The notes under the pieces were generated by a model. That model saw nothing but the letters and a program-made list of their open reading frames with translations. It did not search any database and was not told the origin of the DNA. From Marinihelvus sp942491555 (GTDB taxonomy: Bacteria > Pseudomonadota > Gammaproteobacteria > Xanthomonadales > SZUA-36), in contig CALOBN010000002.1 in NCBI GenBank assembly GCA_942491555.1, forward strand, positions 124,001 to 188,000: a stretch of 64,000 bases of DNA, read 5' to 3'. The position numbers were made by a program, and so were the translations under genes. Shown here one piece after another: positions 8,169-17,721 of the stretch (position 1 is its first letter; every line of letters begins with the position of its first letter).

Positions 8169-10363
8169 GGGCGGACAGCGAGGAGCGCGTTCCGGCCCCT
8201 GAACACCGGCAGGCGAAAGTAGGGCTTCAGGAATAAGCCGCCGGAGATCGCCAGGACCAGCAGCGAGAGCAGCAATTGGGTTTTCCAACCCGTGGCGGTA
8301 GCAGGGAATGCAGTGCTGTTGGCACTGCCTGCGGGTAACAGGCCCGGTACGTCTGCCCGGGCCAGCGCCTCATCACCGGGACGTACGGGTGTGTGGTCCA
8401 CGGCGACCATGCTGGTGTAGGGCGTCAATAACTGGTGATCAAGGGCGATCCGGGTCATTTGCACACGCATCTGCTCCGGATCAGCACCAAATATCAGGCT
8501 GTCCTGCAGTGATTCAATTTTGCGACGGGCCCAGAGTGTCGCCAGGCTTGCCTCGCCTGTCACCGGCTCCGGCCAGGCCTCGTGCTGCCAGGGCTGGCCG
8601 TTGAGCTCACCACACAGCCCGACCCGGGACGGTTCTTCAGCAAGCCTGGCCGTAACCCATAGCGGCTGACCGGCATACAGATCCGGCAGAATTTCCGGGT
8701 AGTATTCGGCCTTCACACCCCAGTCAATGCACAGGTCGGAAACAGCGGGCAGGCGCAGATGTGTCCAGAGTGCAGTCATGGTCTGGCTCACGTCGCTCAG
8801 GCGGCCAATGTGGGTTTGATGGCCTCGCCCGATCTCCGCTGCCTTGCGCATAAACCCGGCATTGGGCGCGGAGCCGATCGCCACGGTGAATAAGCGGCTG
8901 CTACCCAGCAGATTGGCGATCTCGGCGAGCAGTTCGCGCTCATTGCCGACGCTTCCATCCGTAATGAACACCACCTGCCGGATCAGATCGGCCTGAGCGT
9001 TACCTGGCTGAACTTTACCGGTCTGTTTGGGCCCGGCCGCCGGCTGCACGCGCAAAGCCGCGCGCAATGCAGGGGCCATCTCAGTACCGCCGTCAGCATC
9101 CAGTTTGCTGATCCAGCGGCGGGCTGTAGCGAGATTTGCGGCAGTAACCGGCAGTGCCTGCTGGAACAGCGGCTCGGTGATGCTGTTGAACTGGATAAGA
9201 TTGAAGCGATCGCCGGCGCCCAGGGCGTCCACACCGGCGAGCAATGCTGCCCGGGCCTGTTCCATTGATTGGCCCTGCATGGAGCCGGAGGTATCGATGA
9301 CAAAAATTACCTCGCGGGACTGTGCCTGCAGGGCGCTGTCGCGTGGTGGAATCAGCATGAGCTGGGCAAATACATGCTGCCCATCGCTCCAGGTGGCCAG
9401 CGAGGAAGTAGGCTCGGCGCCAAATTCAGGCGTCCATTGCAGCTCAAAAGCGCGATCGGTTTTTTCATCGGGGTATAACAGGGTGACCTGATAACCGCTC
9501 GCGACAGCCTGAATGTCCACATCGTGATAGAGGCTTTCAATGCCGCTGACCGGGTAGCCTGCGGCCAGATCCACCTGCAGGCTGAAGCCGTGCGAGGCGG
9601 TTGAGGTGATCGATGCCAACCGGGGGCGGGGGGCTGGCAAACCGGTCGCTGTCTGTACCTCGTTGCCGTAACGCGGGGTGAAGGTATTGGGCAGGTTCAG
9701 GCGGAAAGCGCCATCGCGATAATCGACATTGGTCAAAAAACTGATCATGACGTGAACCCGTTCGCCGGGACCGATATTGGCCAGACTGGTCTGGAACTGG
9801 TTGGCCCGCTCCTGGCGCACAAGGCTGGCAACTTTGCCGTCGGCCTTCGCCTGCTGGTAAATCTGCTGTGCGGTGTCGCGCTCACGGATTTCCCCCTCCA
9901 GCACACGGCCACCAACCTCGATGAACAGTCGATCCACCGCGGCACCATCGGGCAGGGGAAAGCGGTAGGTGCCCTCGACCCAGTCATTGCTGTCATTACT
10001 GAAACTCTGGGCCACGTGAACGCGGGCCAGCAGGCCGGTGACTTCGACATGGATGGCGGTGTCCAGGGCAAGGTGCAGCGCTGAGACATCGCCAGCCTGC
10101 AGGCTCAGGCCCCATTCCGGAAGCACGCTCTGTGGCGGAGCCAATTCCGGGCTTGATGCCTGCGCCGTCCCGATCCGTAACAGCAACAGGATAAGGAAGA
10201 TGCAGGCCAGGCTCAGCCACACCCGATCCTGCCAGCACAGGCCGCGGGGTTTCGTACGCCGTGGATCATGGCTGCGTCTGGAGCAATGCAATTCTGGGTG
10301 CTGAAGCTGACTGTGCATTTCCAGCTGCTGGAGAATGGACGAAGGGGTTCGATGAGATGACAT
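8165..10363 (-). CDS. Sortase target protein with VIT and VWA domains
   Basis: The dedicated surface substrate of the adjacent sortase. The 732 residues hold a membrane or signal segment (SLACIFLILLLLRIG, near residue 50), a VIT domain (about 80-210) and a VWA domain (about 350-530) whose metal site reads VIDTSGSMQG with the aspartate near residue 356. The C-terminus is a sorting signal: FPATATG, a hydrophobic stretch (LLLSLLVLAISGG), then a basic tail with KPYFR and FRGRN. The ATG at 10363 has GGAG upstream; one at 10393 lacks a site. It is divergent from the response regulator with 182 bases between. Role on the envelope is unknown. Confidence 0.92.
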   Translation of the reverse strand: MSSHRTPSSILQQLEMHSQLQHPELHCSRRSHDPRRTKPRGLCWQDRVWLSLACIFLILLLLRIGTAQASSPELAPPQSVLPEWGLSLQAGDVSALHLALDTAIHVEVTGLLARVHVAQSFSNDSNDWVEGTYRFPLPDGAAVDRLFIEVGGRVLEGEIRERDTAQQIYQQAKADGKVASLVRQERANQFQTSLANIGPGERVHVMISFLTNVDYRDGAFRLNLPNTFTPRYGNEVQTATGLPAPRPRLASITSTASHGFSLQVDLAAGYPVSGIESLYHDVDIQAVASGYQVTLLYPDEKTDRAFELQWTPEFGAEPTSSLATWSDGQHVFAQLMLIPPRDSALQAQSREVIFVIDTSGSMQGQSMEQARAALLAGVDALGAGDRFNLIQFNSITEPLFQQALPVTAANLATARRWISKLDADGGTEMAPALRAALRVQPAAGPKQTGKVQPGNAQADLIRQVVFITDGSVGNERELLAEIANLLGSSRLFTVAIGSAPNAGFMRKAAEIGRGHQTHIGRLSDVSQTMTALWTHLRLPAVSDLCIDWGVKAEYYPEILPDLYAGQPLWVTARLAEEPSRVGLCGELNGQPWQHEAWPEPVTGEASLATLWARRKIESLQDSLIFGADPEQMRVQMTRIALDHQLLTPYTSMVAVDHTPVRPGDEALARADVPGLLPAGSANSTAFPATATGWKTQLLLSLLVLAISGGLFLKPYFRLPVFRGRNALLAVRP

Positions 10364-10545
10364 TGGGAGGACTCCGCTTGGTGATGACGCCATCTTGCGG
10401 GTGGTTCATGGAGCCCGGCGGAGCCTTTGTAACCCTGGAGCGGCGGAAATAGGGCAAAGCTCGGGCAGCGTTGCTCTTGTGCCACCAATGCCGTGCGCGA
10501 TCCCCGGTGAGTCCGTATTATTGCGGGCAACCCAGGAGCATTGCC

Positions 10546-11235
10546 GTGCAGAGACAAATTGCCATCGTCGAGGACGAGGTCGCGATCCGCCAGAACTACA
10601 CCGAGGCGCTGCGTCGGTATAACTACCGGGTGCAGGGCTACAGCGAACGCGTGAGCGCGCTGGAAGCATTCCGCCGCCGGCTGCCGGATCTGGTCATTAT
10701 CGACGTGGGTCTCGGGGAAGATGTGGAGGGCGGCTTCGAACTATGCCGCGAGTTGCGCAGCCTGTCCCGCAGCCTGCCGATTATCTTTCTCACCGCCCGT
10801 GACTCGGATCTGGATGTGATTTCCGGACTGCGACTGGGTGCGGACGACTACCTGACCAAGGACATTTCCCTGCCGCACCTGGTGACCCGCGTGGCGGCCC
10901 TGTTTCGCCGTATCGAGGCGCTTTCCGGTGACCGCAGCGAGGAACGTTTGCTGGAGCGCGGGGACCTGTCCCTGTCTGCCGATCGCATGGAAGTCAGCTG
11001 GAAAGGCGTTGCTGTACCCCTCACCGTGACCGAGTTCTGGATCATTCACTCCCTGGCGCGGCATCCCGGGCACGTGCGTTCGCGGCAACAGCTGATGGAT
11101 GATGCCAATGTGCTGGTTGATGACCAGACCATCACCAGTCACGTGAAACGCATTCGTCGTAAGTTCGAGGCACTGGACACGGAGTTTGACCAGCTGCATA
11201 CCGTTTATGGCGCGGGCTATCGCTGGTCCAGGTAG
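10546..11235 (+). CDS. pdsR: Response regulator of the dedicated sortase system
   Basis: An OmpR/PhoB-type response regulator of 229 residues expected to control the sortase and target genes. The receiver domain has acidic residues Asp10-Glu11, phosphoacceptor Asp53 (VIIDVG) and Lys105 (YLTKD). The C-terminal winged helix has the usual TVTEFWIIHSLARHPG and TITSHVKRIRRKFE segments. The GTG at 10546 is preceded by AGGAG at seven bases. The frame is open further upstream, but the receiver fold begins here. The kinase gene follows 44 bases later. The 182-base gap to the divergent target gene is the likely control region, though I see no clear operator. Confidence 0.93.
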   Translation: MQRQIAIVEDEVAIRQNYTEALRRYNYRVQGYSERVSALEAFRRRLPDLVIIDVGLGEDVEGGFELCRELRSLSRSLPIIFLTARDSDLDVISGLRLGADDYLTKDISLPHLVTRVAALFRRIEALSGDRSEERLLERGDLSLSADRMEVSWKGVAVPLTVTEFWIIHSLARHPGHVRSRQQLMDDANVLVDDQTITSHVKRIRRKFEALDTEFDQLHTVYGAGYRWSR

Positions 11236-11279
11236 TCATCCCCATCGTCCACCCTGCCAGTTTGCCTTAAGCTCAAGTC

Positions 11280-13298
11280 ATGAAACTGCGCGCTCAAATG
11301 CTGACCCTGTCCCTGGCTACTTTGCTGGTGCCGGCGTTTGGATGGCTTTTACTGCAGGAGCTGGAGGAGTTTCTTCGGGAAGGGCAGCAGCAGGCGCTGA
11401 GCGATTCAGCACGCACCATGGCGCGCTCGTTTCCCAGTCAGTTTGAAACGGTACTGTTTGGCCGCGAACGTGTGTTGCCATTACGCACCCTGGACAGTCG
11501 TCCGGCGCTGGACGGTTACAGCAACGACTGGCCCGAGGCCGCGCAGGCATCGCGGTTTAGCGGTGACAACGGCGAACCGGCTTTTGAGGTTCTGGGCGGG
11601 CGCTGGCAAAACCAGGACTTTGTATTTATTCGCGTTGAGGATGCCACCCCGATGCGCGAACAGCCGCCGGCGGCCAGCCCGGGGGCAGATGCGGTGAGTA
11701 CCGCAGATGCGCTCGTCCTCTACCTGCGCAGTGAACGGGGACTGACCCGCTTTCGTATCCAGACGGCAGCACCCGGCCCCTTGCTGGTCAGCAGCCAGAC
11801 CGATGGGGGCGGGCAGATTGCCGGTCACTGGATTGATTCCGGGGACGGCTATCAACTGGAACTTGCCCTGCCGCGAAGCGCTCGCGCCATGAGTCTGAGT
11901 TTGGGTGTTGAGGATGCCTACCTGGATCGTTCAAACGTGGTCAGAATGCGCGAGGCCGGAACCCTTCAGGGTGGTCGTCCAGTCTCCTGGCTGCCGCTGG
12001 CCGCAGATGATTCCGAACTGAGCCAGTGGCTGAGTAGCGTTGCACCCACCGGTGCCCGGGCCTGGATTGTCGACCGCCGGGGCTGGGTCGTGGCTGATTC
12101 CGGGCCACACGGCCCTGCGACTGCGCGGGATCCAAGCTGGGTTGAGCGATTTATCTACCGCACAGTCGTCGGCGGCGAGTTATCGGTGCTGAACGAACGG
12201 CCCGAACACATGGTCGCCCTGAATGAGCCACTGGTTAACGAGGCCCTTGAGGGTCGTTCGGCCAGCCAGTGGGGCGGTGATCCCGAAACAGCGGAGATCC
12301 GCAACACGGTGGCCGAACCGGTTGGCCCCGACCGGGTGCTCGCCGCGCTGGTGCTTGAGGCCAACACCGACGGTGCGCTGCTGTTCACCAATCGCACATT
12401 GGGTCGTCTGCTGTTGACCAGCCTGCTGCTGACCCTGGCGCTGGTTGCCGGCCTGTGGTTCCTGGCAACGCGCCTGTCCCGCCGCGTGCAATCGCTCAGC
12501 GGCGCGGTCAGCGAGGCCATGAGTGATGCGGCCCATCCGCGCAACCTGCCGATGACCGGTGACCGGGATGAGCTGGGTGAGTTGGCGCGCAACAACGCCC
12601 GCCTGCTGCGCGCGGTGGCGGACTACACGCGCTATCTGCGTACGCTGGCCGGGCGCTTGTCACATGAACTAAAAACACCGCTCGCCATTACCCGCTCCTC
12701 ACTGGACAACCTGGGTTCAGAGCCGCTGGGGCCGGGCGCAATCCGCTACCTGGACCGGGCCCGCGAAGGCGTCGATCGTCAAACCGCCATCGTCCGCGCC
12801 ATGTCCGAGGCGAGCCGCCTGGAGGCGGCCGTGGCATCGGCGGACTGGGAAACGGTTGACCTCGCCGCGCTGGTTGCCGCCTGTGTTGAAGGCTACCGCA
12901 GCGTGTACCCCGGGCGGAATCTGACTGCCGAGTTGCCCGAAGCGCAGGCCCGCTGCCATTGTGCGCCGGATCTCGTGGCGCAGGCTCTGGATAAACTGGT
13001 CGACAATGCCGTCAGTCTCGCCGGGGTCGATGAGCGCATCACGATTGGTCTGACGGTCAAAGGTAACTGGCTCCATTTGCGGGTCAGCAACACGGGTACC
13101 CGGCTGCCTGAAACACTCCAGGATCAGCTGTTCGATTCACTGGTCTCGGTGCGCGACCCGGGCGCTGAGGGACTGCACCTTGGTCTCGGTCTGCACATTG
13201 TGCGACTGGTCGTGGAAGCGCACGGTGGCAGCGTGGAGGCCGCTAATCTGCCGCAAGGTGAAGGCGTGGTATTTACCCTGCATCTTCCGGCGTCCTGA
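11280..13298 (+). CDS. pdsS: Sensor histidine kinase of the dedicated sortase system
   Basis: Membrane sensor kinase, 672 residues, partner of the preceding regulator. It has an N-terminal membrane segment (TLSLATLLVPAFGWLLL), a large periplasmic sensor domain of about 340 residues, a second membrane segment (LLLTSLLLTLALVAGLWFL), HAMP, the phosphoacceptor His462 (SHELKTPLAITRSSLDNL), an N box (DKLVDNAVSL) and G boxes (GLGLHIVRLVVEAHGGSV). The periplasmic region is far longer than in common kinases, which is characteristic of this sortase-associated family and suggests it reads an envelope signal. trpE starts 63 bases downstream but is an unrelated housekeeping gene. Confidence 0.92.
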   Translation: MKLRAQMLTLSLATLLVPAFGWLLLQELEEFLREGQQQALSDSARTMARSFPSQFETVLFGRERVLPLRTLDSRPALDGYSNDWPEAAQASRFSGDNGEPAFEVLGGRWQNQDFVFIRVEDATPMREQPPAASPGADAVSTADALVLYLRSERGLTRFRIQTAAPGPLLVSSQTDGGGQIAGHWIDSGDGYQLELALPRSARAMSLSLGVEDAYLDRSNVVRMREAGTLQGGRPVSWLPLAADDSELSQWLSSVAPTGARAWIVDRRGWVVADSGPHGPATARDPSWVERFIYRTVVGGELSVLNERPEHMVALNEPLVNEALEGRSASQWGGDPETAEIRNTVAEPVGPDRVLAALVLEANTDGALLFTNRTLGRLLLTSLLLTLALVAGLWFLATRLSRRVQSLSGAVSEAMSDAAHPRNLPMTGDRDELGELARNNARLLRAVADYTRYLRTLAGRLSHELKTPLAITRSSLDNLGSEPLGPGAIRYLDRAREGVDRQTAIVRAMSEASRLEAAVASADWETVDLAALVAACVEGYRSVYPGRNLTAELPEAQARCHCAPDLVAQALDKLVDNAVSLAGVDERITIGLTVKGNWLHLRVSNTGTRLPETLQDQLFDSLVSVRDPGAEGLHLGLGLHIVRLVVEAHGGSVEAANLPQGEGVVFTLHLPAS

Positions 13299-13361
13299 TG
13301 GACTGCGATCGGGGCTCTGCATCCGTTAGAATCACGCCTTAACAAATCTGGCGGGCGTGCC

Positions 13362-14834
13362 TTGAACAAACAGCAATTCGACAAACTCAATGACGGCCAA
13401 TATAACCGGCTGCCCGTCTGGCGAACCGTACTCGCGGATCTGGACACGCCCCTGTCCGTATTTCTTAAGCTGGCCGATGGCCCCGACTCATTCCTGTTTG
13501 AGTCCGTGCAGGGCGGCGAGACCTGGGGGCGTTATTCCATTATCGGTTTGCCCTGCCGCGAGCGTTTTACCATTAATGGTCACACCCTCGCGCGTTTTGA
13601 GCTCGGGCGCCAGGTGTCCGAGGAGACTCTCGAGGATCCGTTGGCAGCCGTGGATGAGCTGCGGAATCGCTTTTCCGTGCCCGACCTTGATGAATTGCCG
13701 GTTTTCAGCGGCGGGCTGGTGGGCTATTTCGGTTATGAGACCGTGGAGCTGCTGGAGCCGCGCCTGGCCGGCAATGACAAATTGGACGAGATTGGTACGG
13801 ATGACATCGTTCTGCTGCTGGCCGAGGAGATTGCTGTCTTTGACAGCCTTGAGGGGCGCTTGTGGCTGATCGTCAACGCAGACCCGTCACGCGAAGGCGC
13901 CTGGGAGGCCGCCCAGCGGCGGCTGGACCAGCTGGAGCATCGTCTGCGCTCGGGAAGTACCGGTTATGGCCTGGCCGTCAGCGGCGAGCCCGTGGCGGAG
14001 TCTGATTTCCGCTACGGCTTTGAAAAACCGGATTTCATCACTGCCGTGAATCGCAGCAAAGAGTACATACTGGCAGGTGACATCTTCCAGGTGGTGCTGA
14101 GCCAGCGCATGAGCGTACCGTTTAATGCGCGCCCCATCGACGTATACCGGGCACTGCGCGTGTTGAATCCTTCGCCGTACATGTATTTCATCGAACTGGG
14201 TGACACGCAGATCGTCGGTTCTTCCCCGGAGGTGCTGGTGCGGGTCCAGGACAAGCGCATGACCGTGCGGCCCATTGCCGGAACGCGGCCCCGCGGTGCC
14301 ACCGCCGCGGCCGACCGTGACCTGGCCGAGGAGTTGCTGCAGGACCCCAAAGAGTGCGCCGAGCACCTGATGCTTGTCGACCTGGGGCGCAACGATGTCG
14401 GGCGCGTGGCCCGCACCGGCAGCGTGGAGCTCACCGACAGCATGGTGATAGAGCGCTACAGCCACGTGATGCATATCGTGTCCCAGGTAGAGGGTGATCT
14501 GGATGCAGACACCAGCGCCATGGATGCGATTCGCGCTGCGTTTCCCGCCGGCACCCTGTCGGGTGCCCCGAAGATCCGCGCCATGGAAATTATCAGCGAG
14601 CTCGAGCCGGTAAAGCGGAATATCTACGCCGGTGCGGTCGGCTATCTGAGCTGGCACGACGACGCTGACCTGGCCATTGCCATCCGCACCGCGGTGATTC
14701 GGGACGGCCAACTGCACGTGCAGGCGGGCGCTGGTATCGTGGCAGATTCAGATCCGGAGCTTGAATGGGAAGAGTGCATGAACAAGGGTCGCGCGCTGCT
14801 GACCGCCGTCGATCAGGCCTCGCGGGGGCTGTGA
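13362..14834 (+). CDS. trpE: Anthranilate synthase component I
   Basis: Converts chorismate to anthranilate using ammonia from TrpG. The 490-residue protein has an N-terminal domain with LESVQGGE-like FESVQGGETWGRYSI and the chorismate-binding C-terminal domain (GDIFQVVLSQRMS, RPIAGTRPRG, DLGRNDVGRVARTGSV, FPAGTLSGAPKIRAME). The start is TTG: the sequence MNKQQFDKLNDGQYNR aligns with other TrpE N-termini and no in-frame ATG precedes the conserved region. TAGAAT at 13327-13332 may be the -10 box. No leader peptide or attenuator was seen. trpGDC lies 27 kb away. Confidence 0.97.
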   Translation: MNKQQFDKLNDGQYNRLPVWRTVLADLDTPLSVFLKLADGPDSFLFESVQGGETWGRYSIIGLPCRERFTINGHTLARFELGRQVSEETLEDPLAAVDELRNRFSVPDLDELPVFSGGLVGYFGYETVELLEPRLAGNDKLDEIGTDDIVLLLAEEIAVFDSLEGRLWLIVNADPSREGAWEAAQRRLDQLEHRLRSGSTGYGLAVSGEPVAESDFRYGFEKPDFITAVNRSKEYILAGDIFQVVLSQRMSVPFNARPIDVYRALRVLNPSPYMYFIELGDTQIVGSSPEVLVRVQDKRMTVRPIAGTRPRGATAAADRDLAEELLQDPKECAEHLMLVDLGRNDVGRVARTGSVELTDSMVIERYSHVMHIVSQVEGDLDADTSAMDAIRAAFPAGTLSGAPKIRAMEIISELEPVKRNIYAGAVGYLSWHDDADLAIAIRTAVIRDGQLHVQAGAGIVADSDPELEWEECMNKGRALLTAVDQASRGL

Positions 14835-14838
14835 ACTG

Positions 14839-15105
14839 ATGGCCGGTGGCTTTGCAAAAGACGGTGCGGTGCAGGAGCAGATTGATGCGACGATTGACGA
14901 TGCCATCAGCCGTGCGCGCTCGAAACTCGGCAAAGGTGAAAGCCGCAAAGACTGCGCGGAATGTGGCGAACTGATACCCGAGCCCCGGCGCAAGGCGGTA
15001 GCAGGTGTGACCCTGTGCATCGGCTGCCAGGCTGAGCAGGATAAAAAGGAAGCCGAATTCAGCGGTTATAACCGACGCGGCAGCAAGGACAGTCAGCTGC
15101 GCTAG
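14839..15105 (+). CDS. DksA/TraR-type C4 zinc finger protein
   Basis: A small 88-residue protein of the YbiI-like branch of the DksA/TraR family. The four zinc cysteines are in CAECGELIP and CIGCQAEQD. The N-terminal half is a short helix (EQIDATIDDAISRARSKLG). It lacks the long coiled coil that lets DksA reach the RNA polymerase secondary channel, so a DksA-like role is uncertain. It begins four bases after the trpE stop and is probably co-transcribed with trpE. Confidence 0.85.
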   Translation: MAGGFAKDGAVQEQIDATIDDAISRARSKLGKGESRKDCAECGELIPEPRRKAVAGVTLCIGCQAEQDKKEAEFSGYNRRGSKDSQLR

Positions 15106-15185
15106 GGCGTTCCGGCATTTTGTGATTTGACCTTCAGCACACGGCCGGCAGGCATAATCAGAGTTCCTCCCCAACAGTGGTTCCC

Positions 15186-16604
15186 ATGACGCCTTTTCAA
15201 CACAGTTACGCTGAACTTCCTGAACATTTTTTCGCTGTGGCCGAACCCGCCGGGTTTACCGCGCCGGAGCTGATTGCCTGGAATGCGCCCCTGGCGGCCG
15301 AGCTGGGTATTGAGGCTTTGGGCGAGGACCCCGGGCAGCTTGCCGCCTGGTTCAGCGGCAGCGAACCGGTGCCCGGAGCCCGGCCCATTGCCCAGGCCTA
15401 TGCGGGCCACCAGTTCGGCCAGTTCACGCCGCAACTGGGTGATGGGCGCGCGGCGCTTCTTGGTGAGGTGGTTGATGCGCAGGACCGGCGCTGGGATATA
15501 CAGCTCAAAGGTGGCGGGCGCACGCCGTTTTCCCGGGGTGGGGATGGCAAATCATCCCTCGGGCCGGTTATCCGCGAGTATCTGCTCAGCGAGGCCATGT
15601 ACGCGCTGGGTGTGCCGACCACCCGTGCGCTGGCAGCCGTGGCCACCGGTGAGAAGGTGTTCCGCAATCACCTGGAGCCGGGCGGGGTGTTTACGCGGGT
15701 CGCGAGCAGTCACGTGCGTATCGGTACTTTTGCCTATTTTGCGGCGCGCAATGACCGGGAGGCTGTGCAAACCCTGGCCGATTATGTGATTCAGCGCCAT
15801 TATCCGCAGGCCGCAGGCCAACCCAAACCCATGCTGGCCCTCTACAAGGCCGTCATAGAACGTCAGGCTGCGCTGGTGGCTCACTGGATGTCGCTCGGCT
15901 TCATACATGGCGTCATGAACACGGACAACACCTCACTGTCAGGAGAGACCATCGATTACGGCCCCTGCGCCTTCATGGATGAATACCGTTTCGGCAAGGT
16001 GTTCAGTTCCATTGACCGCGGCGGGCGTTATGCCTACGGCAATCAGCCGTCAATTTTGCATTGGAACCTGGCGCGACTGGCTGAATGCTTGCTGTTAGTG
16101 GATGAGGATCTGGAGGCCTTTCAGCAGGCCTTAAATAGCGTCCCCGACCGCTTTGGCACTCACTTTGAGCCACGCATGCGCGCCAAGCTTGGCCTGACCG
16201 GCGTTCACGATGGTGACCAGGCGCTGTTGGAGCAGTTTCTTGAGCACCTCGAGACCAATGAGCTGGATTTCACCCTCAGCTTTCGGGCGCTCGGCGAACG
16301 CGTGCATGCCAGTGACACGTCCCGTTTTGGCGAATGGGAGACGCGCTGGCGTGAGCGGCTGGAAAAGCAAGTTGGCGATGCCGATGAAGTCCGTGCCAGG
16401 CTGAATGCGGTAAACCCCCTGTACATTCCACGTAACCACCAGGTTGAAAGAGCCATTCAGGCAGCATTTCAGGGTGACTACAGCGTTTTCCATGAACTCA
16501 ACGAGGTGCTCAAAAGGCCCTTCGATGAGCAGGACAGCTTCGCCGCCTATGCACAGGCACCGCAGCCGGAGGAGCGCATTACGGCCACATTTTGCGGAAC
16601 CTGA
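15186..16604 (+). CDS. selO: Protein adenylyltransferase SelO (YdiU family)
   Basis: A pseudokinase-fold enzyme that transfers AMP to protein hydroxyl groups; in E. coli it acts in redox stress. The 472-residue product has the characteristic AGHQFGQFTPQLGDGRA, the QLKGGGRTPFSRGGDGK nucleotide-binding loop and GVMNTDNTSLSGETIDYGP with the catalytic asparagine and DYG aspartate. The C-terminus NPLYIPRNHQVERAI is also typical. A GTG at 15177 is in frame, but the ATG at 15186 gives the usual N-terminus. Neither start has a strong ribosome binding site. Confidence 0.95.
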   Translation: MTPFQHSYAELPEHFFAVAEPAGFTAPELIAWNAPLAAELGIEALGEDPGQLAAWFSGSEPVPGARPIAQAYAGHQFGQFTPQLGDGRAALLGEVVDAQDRRWDIQLKGGGRTPFSRGGDGKSSLGPVIREYLLSEAMYALGVPTTRALAAVATGEKVFRNHLEPGGVFTRVASSHVRIGTFAYFAARNDREAVQTLADYVIQRHYPQAAGQPKPMLALYKAVIERQAALVAHWMSLGFIHGVMNTDNTSLSGETIDYGPCAFMDEYRFGKVFSSIDRGGRYAYGNQPSILHWNLARLAECLLLVDEDLEAFQQALNSVPDRFGTHFEPRMRAKLGLTGVHDGDQALLEQFLEHLETNELDFTLSFRALGERVHASDTSRFGEWETRWRERLEKQVGDADEVRARLNAVNPLYIPRNHQVERAIQAAFQGDYSVFHELNEVLKRPFDEQDSFAAYAQAPQPEERITATFCGT

Positions 16605-16710
16605 AGCGGGTACGATGGTTCTTTAGCAGGGCCTGAATCAGGCGCGCTGCGGTATGCAGTGCCGTCGGATTCAGGGTAAAATTCCAACGTCAGCCTTTCG
16701 GCGACATAAA

Positions 16711-17721
16711 GTGATTCCCAACCTGGTGTACTACGCAGCTGCCTGCCAGACAGATTTTCCCGCACCCACCTCCCGCGCCGAGATTGCCGAGCGTACGGCC
16801 CGCATGTGTCACATCGCTGAGCAAACGGTTATCGGCTATGAGCCGTTTTTTGATGTGCGCCTGCTGGTGTTTCCCGAATTCGCCCACGCGGTACCGATTT
16901 ACGATACGGCCGAGAAGCTGCTGGAGAGGCTCGCGGTGGAGCTGCCCAATGAACACACCGAACGTTATGCACGCCTGGCCAAAAAACTCGGCTGCTATAT
17001 CCAGACCGGCACCTTCCTCGAGCGCGATGACCGCTACCCCGGCGCCGTATTCAACACCACCTTGCTGATCGGCCCTGGCGGCGTGCTGGCCAGGTACCGC
17101 AAGGTCAACACCTGGATTCCCTGGGAAGTTCACACCAGCCCGCATGATCTGCCGGATTACACCGAAGACCTGTTTCCCGTGGTCGATACCGAACTGGGAC
17201 GGCTGGGCGTCGCAATCTGTTACGACTGGCTGTTTCCCGAGACCATCCGTGAGCTGGCATTCCGCGGTGCCGAGGTATTGCTGCGCGTGTCCGCCTACAT
17301 GGACCCCTGGGGGACACAGGAGCCCATGAACTGGTGGACGCTGATCAACCGCACACGGGCGCTGGAGAATACGGCGTATGTGGTGGCCGCCAACCAGGGC
17401 GCTGCGATGAGCAACTACCCGCCGTTTTCCTGGCCGGGCGGCAGCATGGTGGTTGACCCGGACGGGCGCTTGCTGGCCCAGGCTGATCCCGGGCCGGGGG
17501 AACAGGTGGTCGTGGCGCCAATCGATATCACCCGTTTGCGCCAAGAGCGCGAGCGTCGCCGTGGGCATGATATGCGCGCCCACCTGCGAACCGGGGCCCA
17601 CAGCTATATGGATAAGGATTATCTGGCGCCGGCGGGCAGCGCCGTATCCAACAAAACCGAACTGGAACAACGCATTGCGGCCGCCAAGCAAGTGCTGCCC
17701 GGCAGGTCGGCCAAATCATGA
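16711..17721 (+). CDS. Nitrilase-family carbon-nitrogen hydrolase
   Basis: Member of the amidase/nitrilase superfamily with the full Glu-Lys-Cys triad: FPEFAH, RYRKVN and AICYDWLFPET. It should hydrolyse a C-N bond in an amide or nitrile; the substrate cannot be told from sequence. About 336 residues from the GTG at 16711; an ATG at 16654 would add 19 residues that do not look like the family. No signal peptide is visible, so it is probably cytoplasmic. Its last four bases overlap the next gene (ATGA), making it the first member of a tightly coupled four-gene operon with exported redox and propeller proteins. Confidence 0.88.
   Translation: MIPNLVYYAAACQTDFPAPTSRAEIAERTARMCHIAEQTVIGYEPFFDVRLLVFPEFAHAVPIYDTAEKLLERLAVELPNEHTERYARLAKKLGCYIQTGTFLERDDRYPGAVFNTTLLIGPGGVLARYRKVNTWIPWEVHTSPHDLPDYTEDLFPVVDTELGRLGVAICYDWLFPETIRELAFRGAEVLLRVSAYMDPWGTQEPMNWWTLINRTRALENTAYVVAANQGAAMSNYPPFSWPGGSMVVDPDGRLLAQADPGPGEQVVVAPIDITRLRQERERRRGHDMRAHLRTGAHSYMDKDYLAPAGSAVSNKTELEQRIAAAKQVLPGRSAKS

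Noticed and set aside
13299..13361. Trp leader peptide and attenuator before trpE
   Set aside because: The gap is only 63 bases, with no tandem Trp codons and no terminator hairpin.
16690..17691. A 333-codon open frame on the minus strand
   Set aside because: Antisense to the nitrilase-family gene, which has an intact triad. No domain is visible in the reverse frame.
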